Under the pieces are notes generated by a model, which worked only from the letters and a program-made list of their open reading frames with translations, was not told the origin of the DNA and searched no databases. Of a stretch of DNA of 64,000 nt, positions 33,192 to 41,346 are shown in pieces (the stretch's first letter is position 1; each line of letters opens with the position of its first letter). The DNA comes from Marivita sp046592965 (GTDB lineage Bacteria > Pseudomonadota > Alphaproteobacteria > Rhodobacterales > Rhodobacteraceae), in the NCBI RefSeq assembly GCF_046592965.1, contig NZ_JBISBV010000001.1, positions 496,001 to 560,000 of the forward strand. Reading direction: 5' to 3'. The position numbers and the translations under genes are program-made.

Positions 33192-33851
33192 ATGATCCGA
33201 ATCCGAACCAAATCCACCATGCTATTGGGCAGCGCCGCGTTGATCGCACTGACTGCATGTACCGATGTGAACGATCCCAACCGCCGTGCAAAATCTGGCG
33301 CCGCTGTGGGTGCGGGCGCGGGTGCCGTCGTCGGTGCACTGATGGGCAACGATCCCGAAGAACGCCGTCGCAATGCCGTGCTTGGCGCGGTGATTGGAGG
33401 GGGCGGTGGTGCCATCGTCGGCAACCAACTCGACAAGCAGGAAGCCGACCTGCGCAACCAGATCGGCAACGACAATGTCACCATCCGCAACACCGGTGAT
33501 CGTCTGATTGTCACGCTCCCGCAGGACATCCTGTTTGCGACAGACAGCGCATCGCTGCGGCCCGACCTGCAACGCGACCTGCGCACTGTCGGCCAGAACC
33601 TCCTGGCGTATCCGAACACGACGGTTCAGGTCTTGGGCCATACCGACAACACCGGTGAGGCTGGTTACAACCTCGACCTGTCGCAGCGCCGGGCGCAATC
33701 GGTGGCAAATATCCTCATGAGCGAAGGTGTTCCGTCGTCGCGTATCCGCAGCATCGGTCGCGGTGAAGACCAGCCGATCGCCAGCAACCTGACAACGCAG
33801 GGACGTGCGCAAAACCGGCGTGTCGAGATCGTGATCCTTCCGAACGCCTGA
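33192..33851 (+). CDS. OmpA family outer-membrane lipoprotein (YiaD-like)
   Basis: 219 residues. Signal peptide with lipobox ALTAC and lipidated Cys23, then a glycine-zipper stretch (about 34-80; AAVGAGAGAVVGALMG and GAVIGGGGGAIVG) and a C-terminal OmpA peptidoglycan-binding domain (about 105-219; TVQVLGHTDNTGEAGYNLDL and NRRVEIVILP). Member of the YiaD/glycine-zipper lipoprotein type that tethers the outer membrane to peptidoglycan. ATG 33192 has AGAGG about nine bases upstream. A small hairpin CCCCG-N6-CGGGG lies in the leader (33153-33168). Followed by a strong terminator. Confidence 0.92.
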   Translation: MIRIRTKSTMLLGSAALIALTACTDVNDPNRRAKSGAAVGAGAGAVVGALMGNDPEERRRNAVLGAVIGGGGGAIVGNQLDKQEADLRNQIGNDNVTIRNTGDRLIVTLPQDILFATDSASLRPDLQRDLRTVGQNLLAYPNTTVQVLGHTDNTGEAGYNLDLSQRRAQSVANILMSEGVPSSRIRSIGRGEDQPIASNLTTQGRAQNRRVEIVILPNA

Positions 33852-33873
33852 TCCCGATAAAGCTGAACATCCG

Positions 33874-33906
33874 GGCCCGCGCCAATTGGTGCGGGCCTTT
33901 CTTTTT
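33874..33906 (+). terminator. Rho-independent terminator after the OmpA lipoprotein gene
   Basis: GGCCCGCGCC / GGTGCGGGCC stem (one G-T pair), loop AATT, then TTTCTTTTTG. Confidence 0.9.
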
Positions 33907-33972
33907 GTGCGGGTCCGGGTTGCCAGTCTAGGGTTGCGACCCAATCGGAAGGCGACCCAGCAGGAGACATTC

Positions 33973-34530
33973 ATGACAAGCCTGAGACTACTTGGCATTT
34001 GCGGCTCTCTTCGCAAAGCCTCGACCAACCGGTTGCTGATGATGGAGGCCGTTCGCCGTTTGGACGCGGCCAGTTTCACCGAAGCGAATTTGCGCTTTCC
34101 CCTATATGACAGTGACCTCGAAGACGAATCCGGCGTACCCAGCGATGTGCAGGCGCTTTCAGACCAGATCGCCGACGCTGACGCGGTGCTGATCGCGACG
34201 CCCGAGTACAACAAGGCGATTCCCGGCGTCTTGAAGAATGCGCTGGATTGGGTCAGCCGGACAAAAGGCAATCCCTGGTTAAACAAACCCGTTGCGCTGA
34301 TGTCTGCAACCGCGGGGCGTGCAGGTGGAGAACGGGCGCAAAGCATGACCAGGCTTTGTCTCACGCCGTTTCGACCCTTGCTGGTTCCGGGGCCAGAGGT
34401 GCTTGTCGCGGCGACGTCTCAGCAATGGGATGAAAATGGTGTGTTGATCAACGACATAAATGCCAAAGCATTGGATGGTCTGATGCACATGCTGCACCGC
34501 CTCGTCGAAGCGCATCGGCGAATTGACTAG
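33973..34530 (+). CDS. NADPH-dependent FMN reductase family protein
   Basis: 185-residue flavodoxin-like protein (PF03358). N-terminal GICGSLRKASTNRLL is the FMN phosphate-binding loop, and TPEYNKAIPGVLKNALDWVS is the classical second FMN-binding motif. Likely an NAD(P)H quinone or FMN reductase of the ChrR/YieF type. ATG 33973 follows AGGAG by about six bases. The 3' end overlaps the convergent sugar transferase by four bases. Confidence 0.9.
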   Translation: MTSLRLLGICGSLRKASTNRLLMMEAVRRLDAASFTEANLRFPLYDSDLEDESGVPSDVQALSDQIADADAVLIATPEYNKAIPGVLKNALDWVSRTKGNPWLNKPVALMSATAGRAGGERAQSMTRLCLTPFRPLLVPGPEVLVAATSQQWDENGVLINDINAKALDGLMHMLHRLVEAHRRID

Positions 34531-35216
34531 CAGCCGGTGCCTTTGCTGACGACGCTCAGTGTTTTCCACATCACCGAGATATCCTGGGCAAAGGTCACCT
34601 TGCTCAGGTAGTCGGCGTCGTAATTTGCGCGGTCTGCAAAGCTGCTTTCGTGACGGACCGACACCTGCCAAAAACCTGTGAGGCCGGGGCGAAGAGCGTA
34701 ATATGCCGATCCCGGATAGATCGCTTGCTGATCAACCATCATCGGGCGAGGGCCGACCAGCGACATATCACCCTTCAGGACATTCCAGAGTTGGGGAAGC
34801 TCGTCGAGCGAGGTCTTGCGCAGGATATGACCAATTTTTGTAATCCGCGGATCGTCGCGCAACTTTTGCGTCCGATCCCATTCTGCCCGAGCGACGGGGT
34901 TGGTCTCAAGATGCTTTTCCAAAGCTGCATCAGCATTGGTGACCATGCTGCGCAGCTTCCACAACTTGAATGTCTTGCCGAAGCGGCCAATGCGGGTTTG
35001 ACTGTAAAACGGCGATCCGCCGTCAACCGCAACCAAAAGCGCACAAAATGCGAGCACGAGCACGACGGGAACGGCGGCGGTCAAGACGAGGGCGACATCC
35101 AAACCGCGTTTGAGCCAGTCGCGGTACACATTTTTCGGTTCGGTTGAGGTGAAGGCGGCATTCACCAGTGTTTCAACATCGGCGCCTGGCATCGGATGGC
35201 GAATGTGTAGTGTCAT
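34527..35216 (-). CDS. Undecaprenyl-phosphate sugar phosphotransferase (WbaP/ExoY type)
   Basis: 229 residues, the short monotopic form of the bacterial sugar transferase family (PF02397), which starts exopolysaccharide synthesis by moving a hexose-1-phosphate onto undecaprenyl phosphate. One N-terminal hydrophobic helix (about 42-65), then FKLWKLRSMVTNADAALEKH, RRTSLDELPQLWNVLKGDMS-like block (here KTSLDELPQLWNVLKGDMSL), the VGPRP motif and YALRPGLTGFWQVS. ATG 35216 is favoured; an ATG nine codons upstream is possible. It lies alone on the minus strand below a long noncoding region; the polysaccharide genes at 39.9-49.3 kb are probable partners. Confidence 0.92.
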   Translation of the reverse strand: MTLHIRHPMPGADVETLVNAAFTSTEPKNVYRDWLKRGLDVALVLTAAVPVVLVLAFCALLVAVDGGSPFYSQTRIGRFGKTFKLWKLRSMVTNADAALEKHLETNPVARAEWDRTQKLRDDPRITKIGHILRKTSLDELPQLWNVLKGDMSLVGPRPMMVDQQAIYPGSAYYALRPGLTGFWQVSVRHESSFADRANYDADYLSKVTFAQDISVMWKTLSVVSKGTGC

Positions 35217-35640
35217 GAATACACTCTTTGATCCTATGTGCATGGGCTCGGAATGATGCTGTCAAATACATGAAGAAATCGGGTGCGTGCCGCGCGGCGC
35301 GGCAGGCAATTGCTTCGGGCAAGAAACCCGGAAGTTCTGAATTTCAGGTAAATTTGGCAGATTTTAGCAGACGAACCGTACGCAACTCCCAATTGGAAGC
35401 ACCAACCCCCAAGTGCCAACTTCAAACATGGCAGGATTGTGGCCTGCCGGAACATGTATGCTTATGACGATGTGCCTTATTTAGGTCAACTTTGAGATCT
35501 GCATATATCCTTGGCGGGTGCAGCGAGGCGATAATCAACCTAAGGGTGTGGGTGGATTTGCCGTATCGGCAGGCTGGATCGACGAAATCACTTTTTACAA
35601 ATCGTGAGCAATTCTTCGCTTACGCTCAACCTGTGCGTGA

Positions 35641-35655
35641 TTAACACCTTATTAA
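35641..35655. promoter_or_regulatory. Candidate CtrA-type site TTAA-N7-TTAA
   Basis: TTAACACCTTATTAA gives the two TTAA half-sites with the seven-base spacing of the alphaproteobacterial CtrA consensus. The second half lacks the trailing C of the full consensus. Position is about 425 bases upstream of the sugar transferase start. Confidence 0.3.
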
Positions 35656-35778
35656 TCCGATGGTTTCGCTCAGGCTATTGGCTCCAGAGATCCGCGAATT
35701 TCCCGATAATTTCGGTGATCAAGGCTAGAATAGACTCGTTTTGCAAAGCGACGTAACGTTAGTTTGGCCCCGAGTTCA

Positions 35779-35812
35779 CGATTGATTTCTCAATCGAAAT
35801 GTTTGTACAAAC
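35779..35812. promoter_or_regulatory. Tandem palindromes CGATTGA-TTTC-TCAATCG and GTTTGTACAAAC
   Basis: Two perfect dyads only four bases apart (35779-35796 and 35801-35812), with TAACGTTA 17 bases upstream. Such a cluster is hard to explain except as protein-binding sites; the cognate regulators are unknown. Confidence 0.4.
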
Positions 35813-36123
35813 TGTGCGCGATGAAGGCGTTAGGGGCATTGTTCTGAAAAACGCGACAATCAATTAGCGCTCGGGGTCGTTCGGACAGGAGAATTTGTCA
35901 CCGGTCCGAGAATTTCCGTTCAAACTGGCTGGATCACGCACTGACATATTTTGTAACAATGTAGGCGAAAATTAGGCAGTGCCGGTCACGGCCTCGCCGC
36001 AATCTGGTGCGAATCACGCCCCAATTCGCAGAATCAGGAAAAACTTGGGCAGAGTTGGACAGGTTGCGCCACATTCTGCGACGGTCTATCTCCGACACAG
36101 TCGTTTTCCTCATGGTGGTTCCA

Positions 36124-36738
36124 ATGTCTCATACAGTTCATGCGCGCGATCTTCCCGATGATCTTGATCTGGGGCCGGAGGTTGCTATCGATTGCGAGAC
36201 GATGGGGCTTCATCCGCATCGAGATCGGCTGTGCGTGGTTCAGTTGTCGAACGGTGACGGTACGGCGCATTTGGTTCAGATTGAAAAGGGTCAGACATCT
36301 GCACCCAATCTGGAGCGGCTGCTTGCCGATCCAGAGGTTTTGAAGCTTTTTCACTTCGGTAGGTTCGATATTGCAGTCATGCTGCACGCATTCGGTGTGC
36401 TCACCGCTCCGGTCTATTGCACCAAGATCGCAAGCCGTCTGGTGCGCACATATACCGATCGCCACGGGCTCAAGGTGCTGTTGCAGGAATTGCTGAGCGT
36501 CGACATTTCGAAACAGCAACAGTCAAGTGACTGGGGTGCGGCGAGCCTCAGTTCCGCGCAAATCGACTATGCCGCCTCGGATGTCTTGCATTTACACAAA
36601 CTGCGTGATGCGTTGCAGGCCATGCTGGAGCGCGAAGGCCGTGCGGACGTGGCGCAGACCTGTTTCGAGTTTCTGCCGACACGCGCAAAGCTCGATCTCA
36701 TGGGTTGGCCGGAGACCGACATCTTCGCGCACTCCTGA
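36124..36738 (+). CDS. Ribonuclease D-like exonuclease
   Basis: 204 residues, essentially only the DEDD 3'-5' exonuclease domain (PF01612); the HRDC domains of E. coli RNase D are absent, as is usual for the short alphaproteobacterial form. Exo I EVAIDCETMGLHPHRDRLC with Asp23/Glu25, Exo II HFGRFDIAVM and Exo III IDYAASDVLHLHKLRDAL carry the metal ligands. ATG 36124 was preferred over a frame start at 36007 because it gives the compact N terminus MSHTVHARDLPDDLDL before the exonuclease core. It heads the rnd-lptC-lptA-lptB set, with lptC starting 17 bases later. Confidence 0.88.
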   Translation: MSHTVHARDLPDDLDLGPEVAIDCETMGLHPHRDRLCVVQLSNGDGTAHLVQIEKGQTSAPNLERLLADPEVLKLFHFGRFDIAVMLHAFGVLTAPVYCTKIASRLVRTYTDRHGLKVLLQELLSVDISKQQQSSDWGAASLSSAQIDYAASDVLHLHKLRDALQAMLEREGRADVAQTCFEFLPTRAKLDLMGWPETDIFAHS

Positions 36739-36755
36739 GCGGATCGGACAGCGGC

Positions 36756-37352
36756 ATGTATTCGCGCCTGATCGCCTGGTTGAAAATTCTCCTGCCATTG
36801 GGCGCGTTGGTGCTTTTGTCGACCGTGTTTCTGTATTCGCGTGGTCCTGATCCGATTGTGACACTTCCGCTTTTGACCGATGGCACCGACCCCAGCCAAT
36901 CCGAACAGGTGGGTCGCCCCATCTACGCCGGGACCACCGATAATGGTCGTGCGCTGACCCTCGAAGCAAGGCAAGCGCGAACGCAGAGCGTTGGCAGCTC
37001 CGATGTGGTGGCAGACGATCTGCATATTGTTCTGGATGTTGAGGACGGCAATCGGATCACAATTGATGCCGCGGTCGGGCAGATGCACGGAAGCGAGATG
37101 GTTCATCTGGAGGGCGGCGTCACCCTGCAAAGCACTTCGGGATACACCGTGCGCACCGAAAGCCTTGCCGCTGCGATCGAGCGTGTCGATATTGAAAGCC
37201 AGGCGCCGGTCAATGCGGACGGGCCTGGCCTGACGCTTTCGGCAGGGAAGCTTCGGGTGCTGGAAGACGACGACAGTTCGGATATTCAGTTGCTGTTCAC
37301 CGATGGCGTAAAGCTGGTATATACGCCGCAACAAGTAAAGGCAGAGCAATGA
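36756..37352 (+). CDS. lptC: LPS export ABC transporter periplasmic protein LptC
   Basis: 198 residues. Single N-terminal membrane anchor (about 6-27, LIAWLKILLPLGALVLLSTV), then a beta-jellyroll LptC/YrbK domain (PF06835; VADDLHIVLDVEDGNRITID, VHLEGGVTLQSTSGYTVRTE). It links the LptB2FG motor to periplasmic LptA in LPS transport. Order lptC-lptA-lptB with four-base and one-base overlaps supports the assignment. Start chosen at ATG 36756, since the membrane anchor follows directly. Confidence 0.92.
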   Translation: MYSRLIAWLKILLPLGALVLLSTVFLYSRGPDPIVTLPLLTDGTDPSQSEQVGRPIYAGTTDNGRALTLEARQARTQSVGSSDVVADDLHIVLDVEDGNRITIDAAVGQMHGSEMVHLEGGVTLQSTSGYTVRTESLAAAIERVDIESQAPVNADGPGLTLSAGKLRVLEDDDSSDIQLLFTDGVKLVYTPQQVKAEQ

Positions 37353-37831
37353 TCCGAGTTGTGACACTACTATGTATGCTAAGCCTGTCGACCGCGGCAA
37401 TTGGTCAAGGAACGGAAGTGGCGTTCGGCACCGTTCAGCAGGACACCTCCTTGCCGGTCGAGGTGAGTGCGGACGCATTGTCCGTGTCCCAGAATGACGG
37501 ATCGGCGCTGTTTACCGGGAACGTCGTCATCGGACAGGGCGAGATGCGGCTCTCTGCTCCCCGGGTGTTGGTGTTTTACACCGAAAATCAGTCCGGAGTC
37601 GAACGTCTTGAAGCCACTGGTGGTGTGACCTTGGTGAATGGCGATCAGGCTGCCGAGGCGAACAGCGCCGAATACGAGGTCAATCGCGGCACCATCCGCA
37701 TGATCGGCAACGTGCTGCTGACCCAAGGCGCAAATACGCTGGTGTCCGACACGATGGATGTCGATCTGGAAAACGGCACGGCCCAGATGGAGGGCCGGGT
37801 TCGCACGGTCTTCCAGTCGGGAGAGAACTGA
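37349..37831 (+). CDS. lptA: Periplasmic LPS transport protein LptA
   Basis: 160 residues, signal peptide about 1-19 (cleavage after AIGQ), OstA/LptA domain (PF03968) with the repeating beta pattern ADALSVSQNDGSALFTGNVV and VERLEATGGVTLVNGDQAAE. Forms the periplasmic bridge carrying lipopolysaccharide to the outer membrane. ATGA overlap with lptC; its TGA shares a base with the lptB ATG. Confidence 0.92.
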   Translation: MIRVVTLLCMLSLSTAAIGQGTEVAFGTVQQDTSLPVEVSADALSVSQNDGSALFTGNVVIGQGEMRLSAPRVLVFYTENQSGVERLEATGGVTLVNGDQAAEANSAEYEVNRGTIRMIGNVLLTQGANTLVSDTMDVDLENGTAQMEGRVRTVFQSGEN

Positions 37832-38589
37832 TGCCGCAGCCGACGCTTTCCGTCACCGAAGGACAAAGCGGGCTGGTCGTTCGTCAGTTGCGCAAGAGCT
37901 ACAAGAAACGTGTGGTCATCCGTGACGTCACGCTTGAGGTTCAGCGCGGCGAAGTTGTCGCCTTGCTTGGCCCGAACGGGAGCGGCAAGACGACGATGTT
38001 TTATGCGATCGCGGGGCTGGTCAATCCTGAAGGCGGGCAGGTTCTGATCGATGGGCAAGACGTGACGTACCTTCCGATGTACCGGCGCGCGCGTCTGGGG
38101 ATCGGGTATTTGCCACAAGAAATGTCGATCTTCCGTGGTTTGTCGGTCGAAGACAACATCACCGCCATTCTGGATATCAGTCAGCCCGACAGGCTCAAGC
38201 GACGCGAGCGGCTGGAGGAATTGCTGGGTGAGTTTTCCATCGAGCATCTGCGCCGCGCTCCGGCGCTTGCTCTATCGGGTGGTGAGCGCCGCCGGGTCGA
38301 GATCGCCCGATGCCTTGCTGCCGATCCCAAATACCTCCTGCTTGACGAGCCATTCGCGGGGGTGGATCCCATCAGTGTTGTGGATATCCGCCATCTGGTT
38401 GCCGACCTCAAGAAGCGGGGCATCGGCGTTTTGATTACCGATCATAACGTGCGCGACACGCTCGAGATCGTGGATCGCGCCTACATTCTGCATGATGGCA
38501 AGGTGCTCATGTCGGGCTCGCCCGACGAAGTGGTGCGCAATGAAAACGTGCGCCGCGTCTATCTGGGCGACAATTTCCGCATTGGATAA
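37831..38589 (+). CDS. lptB: LPS export ABC transporter ATP-binding protein LptB
   Basis: 252 residues. Walker A GPNGSGKTT, signature LSGGERRRVEIARCLAADP, Walker B YLLLDEPFAGVDPIS and the LPS-specific helper segment ITDHNVRDTLEIVDRAYILH. The C-terminal VRRVYLGDNFRIG ending is also diagnostic of LptB. ATPase of the LptB2FGC complex at the inner membrane; lptF and lptG are not in the window. Confidence 0.96.
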   Translation: MPQPTLSVTEGQSGLVVRQLRKSYKKRVVIRDVTLEVQRGEVVALLGPNGSGKTTMFYAIAGLVNPEGGQVLIDGQDVTYLPMYRRARLGIGYLPQEMSIFRGLSVEDNITAILDISQPDRLKRRERLEELLGEFSIEHLRRAPALALSGGERRRVEIARCLAADPKYLLLDEPFAGVDPISVVDIRHLVADLKKRGIGVLITDHNVRDTLEIVDRAYILHDGKVLMSGSPDEVVRNENVRRVYLGDNFRIG

Positions 38590-38815
38590 TTGCCGGCTTT
38601 CAGGTGGAAGTCATTGACAGATGTGCGCCGCGGGATTGAAATGGTCGTATGGCGTTTGAAAACTCAACTCGTCACGTTATGGCTGACCTCGTCACAGCGG
38701 TTGGATGATTGATCGCTATGCTCCACACGCCCTCTCCCCCCTTTGCTCGACACCGCCGCCCTGCTATCGTCGGGTGCGTCTGCGTGCAGAGCTAAGATAA
38801 TAAAAAGGATATCAT

Positions 38816-39385
38816 ATGCGTTACCAGATAACCGGCAAACAGATCGACATCGGTGAGGCGCTTCAAACCCATGTGAAGACCGAACTGGACGGAATGCTTG
38901 GCAAATATGCCGGGCGACCGACGGATGCGACAGTCGTCTTTTCCAAGAGCGCACATGAATTTGTCTGTGAGGCAGTGGTTCACCTGTCGACCGGTTTGAA
39001 CGCGACTGCCAAGGCGCATGCCACTGAAATCTATTCCGCTTTCGACGGCTGCTGCGAAAAAATGGACAAGCAGTTGCGGCGTTACAAGCGCCGTCTCAAG
39101 GACCACCACAAGGACCGTACAGAACCGGTTGAACTCATCGGCGCATCCTCCTATATCCTCGCCAGCGATTTGAATACGCATGAGCAAGAGAACGAGCCGG
39201 AGTCGCTTCAACCGATCATCGTCGCAGAGATGGAAACGAAAATTCCATCTTTGACTGTTGGCGAAGCGGTGATGCAGATGGAGTTGGCGGGGCTGCCGGT
39301 ATTGGTGTTCCGCAATGATAAAAAGGACGGAGTGAACGTCGTTTATCGTCGGGAAGATGGAAACATCGGCTGGATTGATCCGTAA
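38816..39385 (+). CDS. hpf: Ribosome hibernation-promoting factor, long form
   Basis: 189 residues. N-terminal ribosome-binding domain about 1-100 (MRYQITGKQIDIGEALQTHV) and a C-terminal dimerisation domain about 130-189 (MTVGEAVMQMELAGLPVLVF type block, then RREDGNIGWIDP). Long HPF dimerises 70S ribosomes into inactive 100S in starvation. AAGGAT lies seven bases upstream of ATG 38816. The preceding 226 bases (38590-38815) hold a direct repeat CTCGTCAC spaced by 20 and no gene. Followed 40 bases later by ptsN. Confidence 0.93.
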   Translation: MRYQITGKQIDIGEALQTHVKTELDGMLGKYAGRPTDATVVFSKSAHEFVCEAVVHLSTGLNATAKAHATEIYSAFDGCCEKMDKQLRRYKRRLKDHHKDRTEPVELIGASSYILASDLNTHEQENEPESLQPIIVAEMETKIPSLTVGEAVMQMELAGLPVLVFRNDKKDGVNVVYRREDGNIGWIDP

Positions 39386-39425
39386 GCAGATTACGGGCGA
39401 CATTCGTCCATAACGCGAGCAGCAC

Positions 39426-39890
39426 ATGAAATTTGCAGACCTGTTGAATCCCAAGGCCGTCAAGGCCGTGACGAGTGCGTCCAGCAAGAAGCGCTTGATG
39501 CATGACATCGCGGATGTGGCGGAGTCTGCGTATGGCATCCCGGCACAGCGCGCGGTCGAGGCATTGATGGAGCGCGAAAACCTTGGCCCCACCGGTGTGG
39601 GCCACGGTGTCGCGCTGCCACATGCGCGGCTCGATGGTGTAAAATCGGTTGTCGGCGTTTTCATGCTGCTTGAAAAGCCGATTGATTTTGAAGCGGTGGA
39701 CCGCCAGCCCGTGGATGTCATTTTCGCGTTGTTCGCTCCCGAAAATGCCGGGGTGGAGCATCTCAAAGCGCTTGCGCTGGTATCGCGCACGCTGCGGGAT
39801 CAGGAATTTTGCGCCAAGTTGCGTGCAAATCCCGATCCGGCGACCTTGCACACCATCATCACCGAAGCCGCGGTGGTGCAGGCAGCTTGA
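39426..39890 (+). CDS. ptsN: PTS IIA-like nitrogen-regulatory protein PtsN
   Basis: 154 residues, PTS_EIIA_2 domain (PF00359). The phosphorylatable His66 lies in GVGHGVALPHARLDGVKSVV, and the C-terminal LLEKPIDFEAVDRQPVDVIF and FCAKLRANPDPATLH match the family. Part of the nitrogen phosphotransferase system regulating K+ and nitrogen metabolism, usually near rpoN-lptB-hpf; rpoN is missing here. Followed by a bidirectional terminator. Confidence 0.94.
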   Translation: MKFADLLNPKAVKAVTSASSKKRLMHDIADVAESAYGIPAQRAVEALMERENLGPTGVGHGVALPHARLDGVKSVVGVFMLLEKPIDFEAVDRQPVDVIFALFAPENAGVEHLKALALVSRTLRDQEFCAKLRANPDPATLHTIITEAAVVQAA

Positions 39891-39893
39891 TCC

Positions 39894-39917
39894 AAACCCC
39901 GCTCAGGCGGGGTTTTT
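39894..39917. terminator. Bidirectional terminator between ptsN and the sulfotransferase gene
   Basis: AAACCCCGC / GCGGGGTTT stem with loop TCAG followed by TTTTT; the A-run on the left side and its overlap with the convergent gene's stop region suggest it serves both directions, ending the long galU operon. Confidence 0.85.
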
Positions 39918-41342
39918 CACGTCCAGGTCTTTGAATCCGAACATCATGTAATCACGCGGATACGCATCGCGACACAGGGTCTCGATGTCTGCGTCATACA
40001 CCCGAGCCAGCTTTTCGTGAAGCGGATGCGCAGTATGTGCGATCGGAGGAGGCGTCGCGATGCCCAGCTTCCGAGCGATCGCCGGGAGTGCGGTTGATAC
40101 ATCTGCCTCGCGCAGAACGTGGTCGGGCAGGCAGAACTCCGACATGCCCTGAAGACAGGACACCTGACTGGCCCAGTGGGCGTCAACTCGAATACTCGTC
40201 TGGCCGTTCAGATTGGCGCGCAGGAAACGTAAAAAACCTTTGAATGCTGCCTTGTGTGCAGCGGCGTCATAGGCCGGATCGTTCATGTCCTCCGGTAGGT
40301 CAATGTCGTGAAAGCGGATCAGCTGGTTTCGGATCATGGTAAAGCTGCCCGGACCGGTGTTCAGAATGCGATCGCAAAACGCGGCGTGGGCGCGCGCGAC
40401 GGGATGGCGCAAGACGGTAAACCGCTGGTGACCGGGATTGTCGAGCAACCAGCCACGCAGCGTTTTCTGATTGAACTTCGTCTCAAGCTCAGAGCCGTCG
40501 CCATCCAGAGCGCTCATCCATTGGCTGACCATGTCTTCGGGGCCCGACCGGATCGGCAGGTAAAGCAACGGTCGCGTTGTACAGGCCTTGTACGAGGGCA
40601 CCACCGGCCCGCGGCGCGGTTCGAAATTTGGCGTGCGCGTCAGATCGAACCGGTCAAAGCTACGTAACGCCGCCTGCATCTGGTCGAAATTCTCGACCTT
40701 GGCAGAAAGCGGTTGCGGGTTCTGCGGTTTGAGAGTGCTTTGAAAGCTGTCAGGCGCAGTTGGTACGCCCAACCAATGCGCCAGTCCGCTTAGCACGTCA
40801 GTGTCGTGCAGATCGTCATAGCCGATGTAGAATGCCGTCTGCCCGGTGACTTGCAATCCATGCATCAGCTCAAGCTGACGAGTCTGAAGAGTGCCGACGT
40901 GACGCTCGAATTCGTGGGCATCGAAATGGGCCGTTGCTGTCTTTGCATTCTTGAAGTTGGTCAGTTTCCATTGATCTGTCGCACGCGCGATCTTGAGACT
41001 TATATAGCTGTCGATCGGATTGCGCGTCAGGATCACCTTGGCACAGCGCGGGTCGGTTAGCAGAGTAGGTAAAATCCGTGGATCGTGGTCGTGAAAATAC
41101 CGAAAGCCGCCTAATTTCCTGGCCTGAGTGCGGATGGCTTTGAGCAAGCGATCGGGATTATCCTCGCGCTGTAGATGCGTCACACCGAGAATGTCATCGC
41201 GGTTTGGATATCCGATGAAGCTTGGATTGAATGCTTCGCCGAAACAGGTGATGCCGTCGATCTGGTTGAGGTAATCTTCAAGCAGGTTCGAACCGGTCCG
41301 CATTTCGGCAAACACGACGAAATAATCAAAATTCGCCGTCAT
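39903..41342 (-). CDS. Two-domain sulfotransferase (Stf0-type N-terminal half)
   Basis: 479 residues, about twice a single sulfotransferase. First half (about 1-235): FAEMRTGSNLLEDYLNQI is the 5'-phosphosulfate-binding loop and VILTRNPIDSYISLKIARAT the 3'-phosphate-binding block, resembling Stf0/NodH-type enzymes. Second half (about 255-479) again begins with a nucleotide-loop-like YLPIRSGPEDMVSQWMSAL and contains FTVLRHPVARAHAAFCDRI, a degenerate RxP block. It may be an active domain fused to a weak or structural second domain. Last gene of the six-gene galU operon, four bases after the GT14 gene; most likely sulfates the glycan made there. The acceptor is unknown. Confidence 0.75.
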   Translation of the reverse strand: MTANFDYFVVFAEMRTGSNLLEDYLNQIDGITCFGEAFNPSFIGYPNRDDILGVTHLQREDNPDRLLKAIRTQARKLGGFRYFHDHDPRILPTLLTDPRCAKVILTRNPIDSYISLKIARATDQWKLTNFKNAKTATAHFDAHEFERHVGTLQTRQLELMHGLQVTGQTAFYIGYDDLHDTDVLSGLAHWLGVPTAPDSFQSTLKPQNPQPLSAKVENFDQMQAALRSFDRFDLTRTPNFEPRRGPVVPSYKACTTRPLLYLPIRSGPEDMVSQWMSALDGDGSELETKFNQKTLRGWLLDNPGHQRFTVLRHPVARAHAAFCDRILNTGPGSFTMIRNQLIRFHDIDLPEDMNDPAYDAAAHKAAFKGFLRFLRANLNGQTSIRVDAHWASQVSCLQGMSEFCLPDHVLREADVSTALPAIARKLGIATPPPIAHTAHPLHEKLARVYDADIETLCRDAYPRDYMMFGFKDLDVKNPA

Positions 41343-41346
41343 CGCC

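Larger units (their letters stand above)
35217..36123. other. Long noncoding region between sugar transferase and RNase D genes
   Basis: About 907 bases without a convincing gene on either strand, visibly more AT-rich than its neighbours. It holds a cluster of dyads: GGCAGG-N7-CCTGCC at 35430-35448, TAACGTTA at 35754-35761, CGATTGA-TTTC-TCAATCG at 35779-35796 and GTTTGTACAAAC at 35801-35812, plus a TTAA-N7-TTAA motif at 35641-35655. The frames found inside (for instance 35228-35467) are short and show no family-like sequence. The density of palindromes suggests a regulatory region for one or both divergent genes. Confidence 0.5.

Noticed and set aside
35228..35467. Short frames on both strands in the noncoding region
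   Set aside because: No good ribosome-binding site, low-complexity translations and no family resemblance.
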